A DNA stretch of 64,000 nucleotides from contig JAUIHT010000002.1 of NCBI GenBank assembly GCA_030432235.1, positions 1-64,000 of the forward strand, given 5' to 3'. Origin of the DNA: Verrucomicrobiia bacterium (GTDB lineage Bacteria > Verrucomicrobiota > Verrucomicrobiia > Opitutales > Cerasicoccaceae). Shown in pieces: positions 34,501 through 42,709 of this stretch. How positions within the stretch are numbered: the stretch's first letter is position 1; every line of letters begins with the position of its first letter. The position numbers and the translations under genes are program-made. The notes beneath the pieces were generated by a model. The model was not told the origin of the DNA, searched no databases, and saw only the letters and a program-made list of their open reading frames with translations.

Positions 34501-37500
34501 AGATATCGAGGAAGCCTCCCGAACCAACAAAGAAGACCTCTCCTTCATCGGGCTGCGCAGCACCGCCATCCTCGATAACTACTCTGCTGGAGGATTTGCC
34601 GCCAATCAAAGCTCCCCCGTCGCGCACGAGGTAATATCGTTTGCTGGCGCTAACTGCTTCATAACCGTCATTGACCTCAACGTAGTCAGGAGGGAAAGCG
34701 ACGGCAATCCCCTGCGGGGTATTGACCACAAGCCAGCTATACTCGAAGTCGTGGGTCATGAAGAGTTCGGGTACCTCCACCTGGATTTCGTTATCGGAAA
34801 TAACGGTAAAGTTTTCCTCCGGAACCAGGATGCGGTTGCGGTCCGAGAAGTACACCTCTGTCGCACCTTCGAAGCCAACACCCGAAATGGTCAATGTATC
34901 GTGCGGATCCACTGTATCCGGAGAGAAGCCGGTAATACGCGTAGGGCCCTCGACAATGTTCAGGGTGACACTGGCGGTGGTAGAGCCGCCAAGATTGCTG
35001 GCGGTCAGCTCAAATGAATATTCGCCCATAGCAACCAGAGCACCGGTGATCCGCCCGGTACCGGAGTTGAGTGCCAAACCCTCGGGCAAGCCACTGACAG
35101 AGTAGGATGTCGGGCTGTGATCGACTGCTACTTGAAGCTCGATAGGCTCTCCAGCTTGATAGGTGAATATGAGCGGACCGCCGAAGACCGGCACATGCGG
35201 CACGATGTTGAAATTCACTTTGGCACTGCCAATGCCACCGGTATTGGTCGCGGAAACCGTGACCGGATACGTCCCTATGGTCGCCACCTGACCACTGATG
35301 AGCCCGGTAAAGCCGTTCACCGAAAGACCTTCGGGCAAGCCCGTAGCGTTGTAGGAATCCGCCTCGGGCGTCTGTGTTATTTGATAGGAGAACGCAGTAT
35401 TGACCGTCGCGGTGACCGTCAACGGACTCGTGATGATCGGCTTGGCCGGAAGGACGAGCAGAGTCAGTGTCGCGCTCCCTGTGCCACCGAGATTGGTAGC
35501 GCCGATCAGTACGGGGAAGCTTCCCGCCTCGGTCGGTGTGCCGGTAATAATACCGGTGCTTGGGTTCAGACTGAGCCCAGCGGGCAGGCCCTGCGCAGCA
35601 AAGGAAGCCGGTGTATTAGTAGCGGTCACTGTGTAGGCAAAGGAGATTCCGACTTGGCCCTGCGCAGCTAAGCTCCCGGTGATGACCGGGGCATCCGGCA
35701 AATTGACGGTGATGGTCAACGTCTCGGTTGCCATGCCCCCACTGTTTTCCGCCGTAATAACAACCGGATACACGCCCACACTGGACGGAGTCCCTGAAAT
35801 TACGCCAGTGCCCGTATTGAGTACCAAGCCCTCGGGTAAGCCGGAAGCGGAGAAAGCCACCGGATGATTCGTCGTAACAATCTTGTATTGGAAGGGCTGC
35901 GCTACCACGCCGGTCGCCGCCAGCGGGCTGATGATTTCAGGGGCGGCCGGCGGGGCGATGACGAGCGTCAGCATGACCGAATCGGAACCGCCCGTATTGG
36001 TGGCCGTGAGTTGAACGGAAAAGGTTCCATGCTCCTCCGGATAGCCGGATATGATACCCGAGCTTTCTGTTATACTCAGACCTGCAGGCAAGCCTGTTGC
36101 CTCGAAGCTTTGGGCAACCGGATCGGCAGTCGTCTCATAGAGGAAAAATTCGCCCTGCTGTCCGCTTGCGGACAACAGCGAGGTAATCCGGGGTGGTTTA
36201 ACCACTACCGTCAGTGTCAGCTCGGCCGAGCCAATTCCCTTGGCGTTTCCCGCCACCAAACTGACCACGAAGACGCCACCGGCTTTCGGAATCCCCGAAA
36301 TCACGCCGGAGCCACGGTTCAACGACAGCCCCTCCGGCAAGCCATTGGCATCATACCACACCGCTTGCGGCTCGGCGGTAATCTGGTAGCTGTAGGCCAA
36401 GCCCAGATAGGCCGTATCGTTCGCGGGGCTATCAATAAGCGGGGCCTCGCTCGAATCGCCTCGCAGCAGGCGATCGAGGTTGAGCCGCCCGCCGGAAACG
36501 GTTTTATCCGCCAGGGCCGCTATCGGATCGGTCGAGTTGAGCAGGTGCAATTTGACCTGGCCCGGGGTCAACGTTGGGTCCAGAGCCAAAAGCAGGGCAC
36601 AGGCTCCACTGACATGAGGTGTGGCCATCGAGGTACCGCTGAGTGAGCCATAGCGTTCCCCAGGCAAGGTACTGTAAGTCGAAACACCGGGTGCTCCCAG
36701 ATCCACCGTATCGGCACCGTAGTTGGAAAAGGAGGCCAGCCTGTCGTTACGATCTGTAGCGGCCACGGAAATGACTGTATCCAAATCGTAGGTACTGGGA
36801 TAATGGGCAAACGCATCCGTGTCGCTGCCATAATTACCCGCGGCGGCGACAAATATTTTACCGCTTTCCTCAATGGTGGAGAACATCACGCTCGAATAGC
36901 CACCCCCACCCCAGGAGTTCGAGGTTATGTCCGCTCCGTTACCGTAGGCATAGTGAATAGCCGCAATCGCATCAGAAGTCGACCCACGGCCGGTCTCGTT
37001 CAGGAACTTCACCGCCATAATGTTGGCGGACCATGCAACCCCGGTTACGCCGGAGCCGTTGTCCCCGGTCGCGCCGATTGTTCCGGCGCAATGCGTGCCG
37101 TGGAAGTGGTCGTCCATGGGATCACCGTCGTCGTTGTAAAAGTCGTAACCGTGAACATCGTCCACGAAGCCATTGCCATCATCGTCAATTTCGTTGCCGG
37201 GGATTTCGCCCGAGTTGGTCCAGATATTGGCAGCCAAATCGGGGTGCGTATAGTCGATACCGGTGTCGATAACCGCTACCAGCACAGAGCTGGCGTCGAC
37301 GGTGATATCCCAAGCCGCGGGCGCACTTATATCTGCAGGGCCTACCGTATTATGCAGCCCCCAAAGCAAACCAAACTGGGAATCGTTTGGAGTGCGCTCA
37401 GCCTGAACGATGTAGTCCGGCTCGATTCCCTCAACCATCGCGAGCAGAGGAGTAGTCTGACTGCGAATAAGGTTCAAGGTATCCGCATCTGGCTCAACGG

Positions 37501-37990
37501 AGTCAGCAAGGCTCAGCAGGTAGACCTGCCCGGGGATCACCGTCTTACGAATTGCTAACACGGTCTCGTCTACAGCCTCATACCAGGCTCGCTCCGGGAT
37601 GCCGTCCTTAAGCCGGACCATCAGATGATCCGCCACCATTCGTATGCTTCCCGAGTCGTCGGCCTCCAGCTCTACCCTAATGTAAGGATACTTGAAATCA
37701 GCATGTTCGATAACAACACGTGGCATGCCGCTAAGGGAATTCGCTAGAGAGGAGACTTGCTCTCCTGAAGCCAGTTGCTCTTCTCCGTCTCTTTCCACCG
37801 TAACTTCCGTCGCGGGCACATTCGGTTGCTCCCGAATAGCCTCCTCCGCATCAGAGTGAGCAGTGGCAACTCGGTCTCCAGATTCACCATTCTGCCAGAT
37901 GCCAATCCCCACTCCCAGAAAGAGTGCCAAGACGGCAAGTCCCACTAAAAAAGAAAGCAGGCGACCTTTAGGTAGAGATGAGGAAAACAT
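31529..37990 (-). CDS. giant subtilisin-like (S8) protease with Ig-like and IPT repeat stalk
   Basis: The 2153-residue protein has an N-terminal hydrophobic segment (about 11-32, signal or anchor) and an S8 catalytic domain at about 205-510: D242 (VAVIDTGIDYTHPDL), H297 (HFHGTHCAG), oxyanion N386 and S454 (GTSMATPHVSG). A DDDGNGFVDD calcium loop lies within it. The rest is a stalk of eleven putative-Ig (He_PIG-like) domains with the repeating GLPxGLSLNxxTGxISGxP pattern. They are arranged 6, 2, 2 and 1, separated by three copies of an IPT/TIG-like domain plus an unassigned beta-rich module of about 120 residues. The end has a Ca-type loop (DEADPDRDGKSN) and a C-terminal beta module. It probably works at the cell surface. 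Perfect 41-base direct repeats flank the gene. Confidence 0.93.
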   Translation of the reverse strand: MFSSSLPKGRLLSFLVGLAVLALFLGVGIGIWQNGESGDRVATAHSDAEEAIREQPNVPATEVTVERDGEEQLASGEQVSSLANSLSGMPRVVIEHADFKYPYIRVELEADDSGSIRMVADHLMVRLKDGIPERAWYEAVDETVLAIRKTVIPGQVYLLSLADSVEPDADTLNLIRSQTTPLLAMVEGIEPDYIVQAERTPNDSQFGLLWGLHNTVGPADISAPAAWDITVDASSVLVAVIDTGIDYTHPDLAANIWTNSGEIPGNEIDDDGNGFVDDVHGYDFYNDDGDPMDDHFHGTHCAGTIGATGDNGSGVTGVAWSANIMAVKFLNETGRGSTSDAIAAIHYAYGNGADITSNSWGGGGYSSVMFSTIEESGKIFVAAAGNYGSDTDAFAHYPSTYDLDTVISVAATDRNDRLASFSNYGADTVDLGAPGVSTYSTLPGERYGSLSGTSMATPHVSGACALLLALDPTLTPGQVKLHLLNSTDPIAALADKTVSGGRLNLDRLLRGDSSEAPLIDSPANDTAYLGLAYSYQITAEPQAVWYDANGLPEGLSLNRGSGVISGIPKAGGVFVVSLVAGNAKGIGSAELTLTVVVKPPRITSLLSASGQQGEFFLYETTADPVAQSFEATGLPAGLSITESSGIISGYPEEHGTFSVQLTATNTGGSDSVMLTLVIAPPAAPEIISPLAATGVVAQPFQYKIVTTNHPVAFSASGLPEGLVLNTGTGVISGTPSSVGVYPVVITAENSGGMATETLTITVNLPDAPVITGSLAAQGQVGISFAYTVTATNTPASFAAQGLPAGLSLNPSTGIITGTPTEAGSFPVLIGATNLGGTGSATLTLLVLPAKPIITSPLTVTATVNTAFSYQITQTPEADSYNATGLPEGLSVNGFTGLISGQVATIGTYPVTVSATNTGGIGSAKVNFNIVPHVPVFGGPLIFTYQAGEPIELQVAVDHSPTSYSVSGLPEGLALNSGTGRITGALVAMGEYSFELTASNLGGSTTASVTLNIVEGPTRITGFSPDTVDPHDTLTISGVGFEGATEVYFSDRNRILVPEENFTVISDNEIQVEVPELFMTHDFEYSWLVVNTPQGIAVAFPPDYVEVNDGYEAVSASKRYYLVRDGGALIGGKSSSRVVIEDGGAAQPDEGEVFFVGSGGFLDISRLSGCTVFHAEDAFILDETTISAASTPQMHVVSAVTVSILDRLLDVRRIPIITSPAEDSVAVGEFYSYDFETQYPESSLNFAANEMPAGLSFSSSSGSITGYPTTPGVYPINFEISNNEGTAYFTLTLTVTGDPVPVVTSAVKVEGDSTSHIEYTITVANGPATFSADGLPAGLSIAQDTGVISGIPTEGGIFNVTITATNSYGSTSRVVSFFIDASPLAVTAFAPTSMPMYSTLTIQGRGLEEVEKVYFISRRNQAVEGTDIAHISDTEMTVMVPSLRHASYDASPVIVCSSTRTAITLPESGEISRASRLKIVPSGVTAVTSSGGNNFYVESGGVVNFSGGGGGHLVFLEDGATVNTGGGGGGHLVFKSPNSIVLNRNATVVEVPSISANWLDQDMLNVRSVPVITSEDAKGNVGDVFAYWVELDWLYDTGRYYYADNLPPGVVIDVDEGTISGVPTQAGVYEVELAVVGYSEYTGTKTVTFTIEEAPLPVFTSADRVNATIGEAIDYQVTADNAPTAIRVTDLAPGLSDDGEGHITGQVDEAGAWLVSIEIDNAYGTISKKLFVAIDRPAPLVTTMPVSSFTGAPVLLQGENLDLISSSTFSDWRYWDNDGLITAQSKTELTLTTPELNMAHELGTVIALFGSGGTTVLVPDTWERVSGTVSSSAQNDYLVLDGGRIISGSTSGIIYAQRGSFVNVERAQVVFAENGSTIDVRGAGRCCVVHAPNAIVLHSSQATLIPVNDLSISEVRDFLKILPVPVINSPVAAKAYLDIPFYYNTTATNSPTAFNATGLPAGLSFNSASGAISGAPTETGTFKVKLFATNSYGTSSSRLSLWIGDPFDYWKKFAFADLNEGENDPMAADEADPDRDGKSNLLEYAESADPLTMNHANALGTDTQVRDGCIEYSFRRRKGKGQGDAVNGYAIEGIRYIVETSDDMVTWNTGPTYFMAVGYPQDNGDGTETVTVCLKQPLPQDGHVFLRVRVERVP

Positions 37991-38098
37991 GGCAATAAAA
38001 GTAAGCCATGTTACACCTTATTAGGGAAGCAAATACAATACCCTATGTCAGCTATTGCGCACTCTAATCTGTGTCATTAACTAACTCTCGCAAGAAAC

Positions 38099-38139
38099 CG
38101 CCCTCAAACGAGCTTGAGGTGCCCGGTGGAGTCGCCGAA
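38099..38139. repeat. 41-base direct repeat, right copy (3' end of the DUF1552 gene)
   Basis: Identical to 31485-31525. Contains the last codons and TGA (38104-38106) of the DUF1552 gene. Together the copies bracket a 6.6-kb segment holding only the protease gene and its 108-base leader. Confidence 0.92.
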
Positions 38140-39474
38140 ACGTTCCATCGGGGCGCCCATGGCTTTGGCGAGGTCGAGGTAGAGGTTGCACATGGGCTCG
38201 TTGTTGACCGTGAGGTGCTGGCCGCCTTTCAAGAGGCCGCCGCCCTTGCCCGCGAGGAGCAGCGGAAGGTCGTCGTGGTTGTGGCGGTTGCCGTCGCAGA
38301 TGCCGCCGCCATAGAGGACGACGCAGGAGTCCAGCAGCGTGCCGCTCTGGCCGTCGGGGGTATCGGCGAGCTTTTGCGTAAAGCGCCCGAAGGCCTCCAT
38401 GTAAAAGCGGTCGATCTTTTTGAGCATCTCGATTTTGTCCTGCTCGCCCTTGTGGTGGGAGAGGTTGTGGTGGGCGTCGCCGATGCCAATCTCGGGGAAC
38501 TTCCGGCCGCTGCCGTCGTGTGACTGGAGGAATGTGATGACGCGGGTGCTATCGGTCTGGAAGGCCAGCGCCATGAGGTCGTACATGGTGTCGAGGTACT
38601 CGCCGTAGTCGCGCGGGACGCCGCTCGGGGCCTCGAAGTCGTCGGGGAGCTGCCGCTCCTGCGTGTTGGCGGCGATGCGCTTCTCGACCGCGCGGACGGA
38701 CTCCAGGTAGGCATCGAGCTTGCCACGCTCTTCGACCGAGACGGTTTTGTAAAGCCGCCCGGCGTCGTAGCTGACGGCGTCGAGCACGCTTTGGCGGCGC
38801 TCCCAAAGGGCCTCCATGCGCTTCTGCCCGGCGGTGTCGACGCCGCCGAAGAGCCGGGCGAAGGCGGCGCGGGGGTTGACCTCGGGCGTGTTGGGCGTGT
38901 CCTCGCTGAGCCACGACATGTTGTACTGGTAAGCGCAACTATAGCCGCTGTCACAGGTGCCGGAGCTGCGCACGTTGCTGCAGGAAAGCTCCAGCGAGGG
39001 CAGCGGCGTGACGCCGTTGAGGCGGTCGGCGATGTGCTGGTCGATGGATTTGCCCGCGCGGATGTCCGACCCGCCGGTCTTCTTGAGCTGCACACCCGTC
39101 AGGTAGGTGCCGGTGGCACGGGCGTGGTCCCCGGCGCCGTCGCCGTTGCCGAAAGCCTTGTCGTGCTTGAGGCCGGAGACGACCGTAAGCGAGTCACTGA
39201 CACCCTGCAGGGGCTCGAGGGACGGCGGCAGGCCGCTCAGGGCTTTGCCCTTGGGCCGCCAGTTCTCCATGATGACGCCGTTGGGATGGTAAACCCAGGC
39301 GAGGCGCAGCGGCTTGCCGTCCGGCGTGGTGGCGATGGGCAGCGGCTTCGGCGCGAGGTCGGCAAGGAGCCTGCCCGGCAGCGAATAAAACAGCGGCAAG
39401 GCGACGAGCGAACTTGCACCGCGCAGAAAGTGACGCCGCGGCATAGCGGATATGGGGGACGGATTAGCGGGCAT
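38104..39474 (-). CDS. DUF1552 protein (Tat-exported, partner of the DUF1592 protein)
   Basis: The 456-residue protein has a twin-arginine-type leader (MPRRHFLRGASSLVALPLFY) and DUF1552 hallmarks: LRLAWVYHPNGVIMENWRP, then SLTVVSGLKHDKAFGNGDGAGDHARA and ITFLQSHDGSGRKFPEIG ... HHNLSHHKG. The family resembles sulfatase/phosphatase-fold proteins and is almost always paired with a DUF1592-type haem protein in Planctomycetota, Verrucomicrobiota and myxobacteria. The biochemical role is unproven. The start lies within the last 11 bases of the upstream DUF1592 gene, so they are coupled. Its final 41 bases are duplicated beyond the protease gene. Confidence 0.93.
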   Translation of the reverse strand: MPANPSPISAMPRRHFLRGASSLVALPLFYSLPGRLLADLAPKPLPIATTPDGKPLRLAWVYHPNGVIMENWRPKGKALSGLPPSLEPLQGVSDSLTVVSGLKHDKAFGNGDGAGDHARATGTYLTGVQLKKTGGSDIRAGKSIDQHIADRLNGVTPLPSLELSCSNVRSSGTCDSGYSCAYQYNMSWLSEDTPNTPEVNPRAAFARLFGGVDTAGQKRMEALWERRQSVLDAVSYDAGRLYKTVSVEERGKLDAYLESVRAVEKRIAANTQERQLPDDFEAPSGVPRDYGEYLDTMYDLMALAFQTDSTRVITFLQSHDGSGRKFPEIGIGDAHHNLSHHKGEQDKIEMLKKIDRFYMEAFGRFTQKLADTPDGQSGTLLDSCVVLYGGGICDGNRHNHDDLPLLLAGKGGGLLKGGQHLTVNNEPMCNLYLDLAKAMGAPMERFGDSTGHLKLV

Positions 39475-41845
39475 CGGGAACCTCCTTTGGTTTGTCGAGT
39501 AATGCCATCTCGGGCGCGGGGGGCCGATGTTGCAGGCCGGGCGCGTACTCGAAGACGATGGCTTTGACGAGGGCGGAAAAACGGTAATCGGTCGCGGCGG
39601 TGGCGGCGGTGATGCGTTCGAGCGCGGCGCGGTCGCGCCAGGTGACGCCCCGACCGGTGGCGTAGATGGTCAGCTTGCGGGCGACGTTTTGGATGAAGTC
39701 CTCGCGATGCTCCTCCACGAGGTAACGCGCCAGGTCGACGGGCGAGTTCAGCGTCGTGCCGTCGAAGACCGTCTCGGGACGCACCTCGGCAAGTTCTTTT
39801 TCGGAGCGCCACTGCCCCACCCCATTGTAGGTTTCCAGCGCGAGCCCGAAGGGGTCCATGATGGCGTGGCAGGAGCGGCAGTCGGGGTTGTCCCGGTGCT
39901 GCGCCATGCTCTCACGCAGGGAGGCGGGCGCGGGGCCGTCGCCGGTTTCCTTGAGCGACGGGACGTTGTTCGGAGGTGGCGGCGGAGAGAGCCCGAGCAG
40001 GTTTTCCAAAATCCACTTGCCACGCTTGACCGGACTGGTGCGCCGCGGGTGCGAGGTCACGGTCAGCACGCTGCCCTGGCTCCAGATGCCGCGACGGGGC
40101 GTGTCCGCCAGGGAGACTTTCTGGAAGCCCTTGGGCTTGTCGGGCAGGCCGTAGAACTCGGCCAGACGCTGGTCGGCAAAGGTGTAATCGGCGTCGAGCA
40201 GGAGGAGGAGCGAGCGGTCGTTCTCAATGAGGTCACTGACGAAACGCTCAGTCTCCCGGCGCATCGACCACTTCACGGAGCCGTTGAAGCCCTCGTAGAC
40301 CTTGCCGTCGGCCCAGTGCTGGGGCAGGTCGCGGAACTCCAGCCACTGCGCCGCGAAGTTCTCCGTCAGCGCGCGGGCCTTGGGGTCAGCCAGCATGCGA
40401 GTGATCTCGGTGTCGAGGTTGGCGTGGAGCTGGTTCTTCTTGGCCAGCTCGTAAAGGCGATCGTCCGGCGGCGCGCTCCAGATGAAGTAGGCCAGCCAAC
40501 TCGCCAGTACGAAGGGGTCGGTGTCGTCGCCGGGCTCGTGGCGGAAGAGGAAGTGCGGCGAGGCGAAGACGGCGTCGATCACAGCTCGCATGGCGGCGCG
40601 GCGGTCGGGGTTTTCGCCCTTGAGGTTCTCCTGGTAGACGGCCCAGAGGGTATTCACGAGGTCCTTGCTGGCAGGCTTGCGGTAGGCGTTGCTGGCGAAG
40701 CGAAAGATGCCCGTGCGGATCTGCCGGGGATCGAGCTGGCCGAGATCCGCACCGAAGTAATACTCGATGAAGGCGGTGTGGAGGTCGTCGGCGGTCTGCT
40801 CGCGCGGGCCGGTGTACCCCACCCCGGCGACGATGAGGTTGCGGTCCCGCTGGCCCTCAGGGTTTTCTGGCCGGTAGTAGTCGTTTTCAAAAGTAATGGC
40901 GACCTTGAGCGGCGTCTCGAAGGCGGGCAGAACGCTCCCCTCGCGTGGCTTCGCGCCCTTAGCCAGCACGCGGAGCTTGGTCGGGAAACGATTGGGTTTA
41001 TCGTCCTGGCCGGACTCGACGGAAAACTCCTGCAGCTTCTGGCCGTTGATATGCACAGCAGCGCGGGCCTTCTCGCCTCCGGCCTGTTGCGCGGCCAGCA
41101 CCCACTCGAAGTCGTACACGCCGGGCGAGAGGTTGAGCGTGGTGCGCACGGCCTGATTCATGCCGGTGGAGGAAATCACCACGGCGTCGCCGATGTGGTA
41201 GCTGCTTTTCTTTTCATAATCGACGGCAGGCACGTACAGCGTGCGGCTGGCCCCCGGCGAGGGACAGGCCATATCCCCGGCCTCGGCAGCGAGCTCAAGG
41301 TACTTCTCCATCAGCAGCGGCGAGACCGTCAGCACGTCCGCCGTGGTGTCGAAACCGTAGCCGCTGTCGTCGGGCGGCAAATCCTTTGTAAAATCCTCGT
41401 CGACGAAGAGCAGCGCGCGCAGGGTATTGTTGAGCTGCGTGCGGTTGAGCCGCCGCAGGCTGGTGCTGCGCGGATGCCCGGCCTCGGTCATGGCGACGAG
41501 GCGGTCGTCGATGCCACGGATAAGCTCGTCGCGGCGGTCGACGGGCATTGGGCGTCCGTCCTCGGAGGGCATGTAGTGGTTGCGGAGGGCCTGCACCACG
41601 TCCGCCCACAGCTCGGGGTTTTCCGCAATGGTCGCCTCCTCGCGCTGCGCCAGCAGGTCGACGCCGCCCTCAGTCAGGAAGCCTCCATGGCACTCGTAGC
41701 AGTACTGCGCCATGGTCACACGCACCCGATGCCAGGACGGCGTTTCCATCTCCTCAGCAGCCCGGCCCGGCAACAGCACCCCCGCAAAAAGCACACCGGC
41801 CAGGACGGCTTTTTTCAAAATTGGGCCTGAAGAAAAGGAACACAC
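39464..41845 (-). CDS. multi-domain DUF1587/1592/1588/1585 protein with haem c motifs
   Basis: This protein of up to 793 residues has an N-terminal signal (KKAVLAGVLFAGVLLPGRAA) and a cytochrome c-like site CYECH (49-53). The conserved order of planctomycete-type domains follows: LRRLNRTQLNNTLRALL with DLPPDDSGYGFDTTADVLTV-type text, the DUF1592 block (FRHEPGD ... WLAYFIWSAPPDDRL), DUF1588 (PRRGIWSQGSVLTVTSHPRRTSPVKRG) and a second haem motif CRSCH before AIMDPFGLALE. It is probably a periplasmic electron-transfer or oxidative enzyme working with the DUF1552 partner. GTG at 41845 is the longest start. TTG at 41818 would place the signal peptide directly at the N terminus. Confidence 0.92.
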   Translation of the reverse strand: MCSFSSGPILKKAVLAGVLFAGVLLPGRAAEEMETPSWHRVRVTMAQYCYECHGGFLTEGGVDLLAQREEATIAENPELWADVVQALRNHYMPSEDGRPMPVDRRDELIRGIDDRLVAMTEAGHPRSTSLRRLNRTQLNNTLRALLFVDEDFTKDLPPDDSGYGFDTTADVLTVSPLLMEKYLELAAEAGDMACPSPGASRTLYVPAVDYEKKSSYHIGDAVVISSTGMNQAVRTTLNLSPGVYDFEWVLAAQQAGGEKARAAVHINGQKLQEFSVESGQDDKPNRFPTKLRVLAKGAKPREGSVLPAFETPLKVAITFENDYYRPENPEGQRDRNLIVAGVGYTGPREQTADDLHTAFIEYYFGADLGQLDPRQIRTGIFRFASNAYRKPASKDLVNTLWAVYQENLKGENPDRRAAMRAVIDAVFASPHFLFRHEPGDDTDPFVLASWLAYFIWSAPPDDRLYELAKKNQLHANLDTEITRMLADPKARALTENFAAQWLEFRDLPQHWADGKVYEGFNGSVKWSMRRETERFVSDLIENDRSLLLLLDADYTFADQRLAEFYGLPDKPKGFQKVSLADTPRRGIWSQGSVLTVTSHPRRTSPVKRGKWILENLLGLSPPPPPNNVPSLKETGDGPAPASLRESMAQHRDNPDCRSCHAIMDPFGLALETYNGVGQWRSEKELAEVRPETVFDGTTLNSPVDLARYLVEEHREDFIQNVARKLTIYATGRGVTWRDRAALERITAATAATDYRFSALVKAIVFEYAPGLQHRPPAPEMALLDKPKEVPDAR

Positions 41846-41951
41846 GAGAATGGACTATAACGCTATAGAATAGGTAACTTAAGGAAACCTGATGCACCTT
41901 ACCAGCAGATTCCGCTCCGCCTGAAAGCTTAGAAGGTGTTCTGTTAGCCCC

Positions 41952-42677
41952 TCAATCCCGGCACTCGACGATCAGCACCTGATGTCCGGTGATGGCGCCT
42001 TGGTTGTAGGGAGAGTCTTTGAGCTGAATCGGGACGCCGTCTGCGGCGAGTTGCCCGATGATCTGCGCGGCGAAGGGGTGCAGGTGGTCGGAGCCATCTT
42101 GCGTCATGATAGGATAGAGACGCATCTCCCCGCGGCAAACGCGCTGGAGCTCGCGTACGGCGGCAATGTGAAAGGTCAGGTCAAAGGTGTCGCCCAAGCT
42201 CAATCCTCCCCAGCGATTACTGCTGTAGCTGAAAAGGAAGTTGGCCGAGAGCACCAGGTCGAAGGTATTATCCTCGAAAGGAAGCTTCGGCAGCGCGGCG
42301 TGGACGTAGCGCCCGGCGGCCTTGCCCTCGGGGAAGTCTGCGGCAAATTTCTTTAAAGCAGCACGCTTGCTGTCGTGGAATGTTTCGTTCTCCCCATCTC
42401 CCTTGAACAAGCCGGTCTTGGCGATGACTTGCTCCGCGTCGTCGATATCCGCTGCTCCCAGCGCCACGATATCCTCGACCGGTTTTTCGTAGAGCGGATC
42501 GCAGCCAATCACGTCCAGCCCGCGCTTATGCGCCTCGCCCACGAAGGCATCCGGGCCGGACGGGCAATCGAGAATTTTCTTACCTTTCAAGCCCGCCTCC
42601 TCAAGCATCAACATGCCGAGCACTTCCTCGTAATCGCGGCCGTAAAAGTAGACGTGATCCAAAGCGAATGGACTCAT
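41952..42677 (-). CDS. class I SAM-dependent methyltransferase
   Basis: The 241-residue protein has a Rossmann-type methyltransferase core. Motif I is degenerate (KKILDCPSGPDAFVGEAHKRG, with SGP for the usual GxGxG). Acidic motif II is VIGCDPLYEKPVED and the post-core strand is LPFEDNTFDLVLSANFLFSY, with the typical FDLV. It is the last gene of a four-gene run headed by a sugar isomerase-type enzyme, 32 bases after the Gfo/Idh stop. The substrate is unknown. A sugar or small-molecule methylation is possible but not shown. Confidence 0.82.
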   Translation of the reverse strand: MSPFALDHVYFYGRDYEEVLGMLMLEEAGLKGKKILDCPSGPDAFVGEAHKRGLDVIGCDPLYEKPVEDIVALGAADIDDAEQVIAKTGLFKGDGENETFHDSKRAALKKFAADFPEGKAAGRYVHAALPKLPFEDNTFDLVLSANFLFSYSSNRWGGLSLGDTFDLTFHIAAVRELQRVCRGEMRLYPIMTQDGSDHLHPFAAQIIGQLAADGVPIQLKDSPYNQGAITGHQVLIVECRD

Positions 42678-42709
42678 GGGCCGGCAGCATAGCCGTCACC
42701 GGAGAAATG

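Noticed and set aside
33704-35017. Long plus-strand open frame (437 codons) inside the protease gene
   Set aside because: It lies antisense to the Ig repeats and has no recognisable domain. Repetitive, stop-poor sequence explains it.
31485-38139. Ordinary transposon with 41-bp target duplication around the protease
   Set aside because: There are no terminal inverted repeats and no transposase inside, and 41 bp is far longer than usual target duplications. Site-specific or homologous recombination is preferred.
39527-41830. Plus-strand open frame of 767 codons opposite the DUF1592 gene
   Set aside because: Shadow of a high-GC coding gene. No motif, and the minus strand has two CxxCH sites and conserved family blocks.
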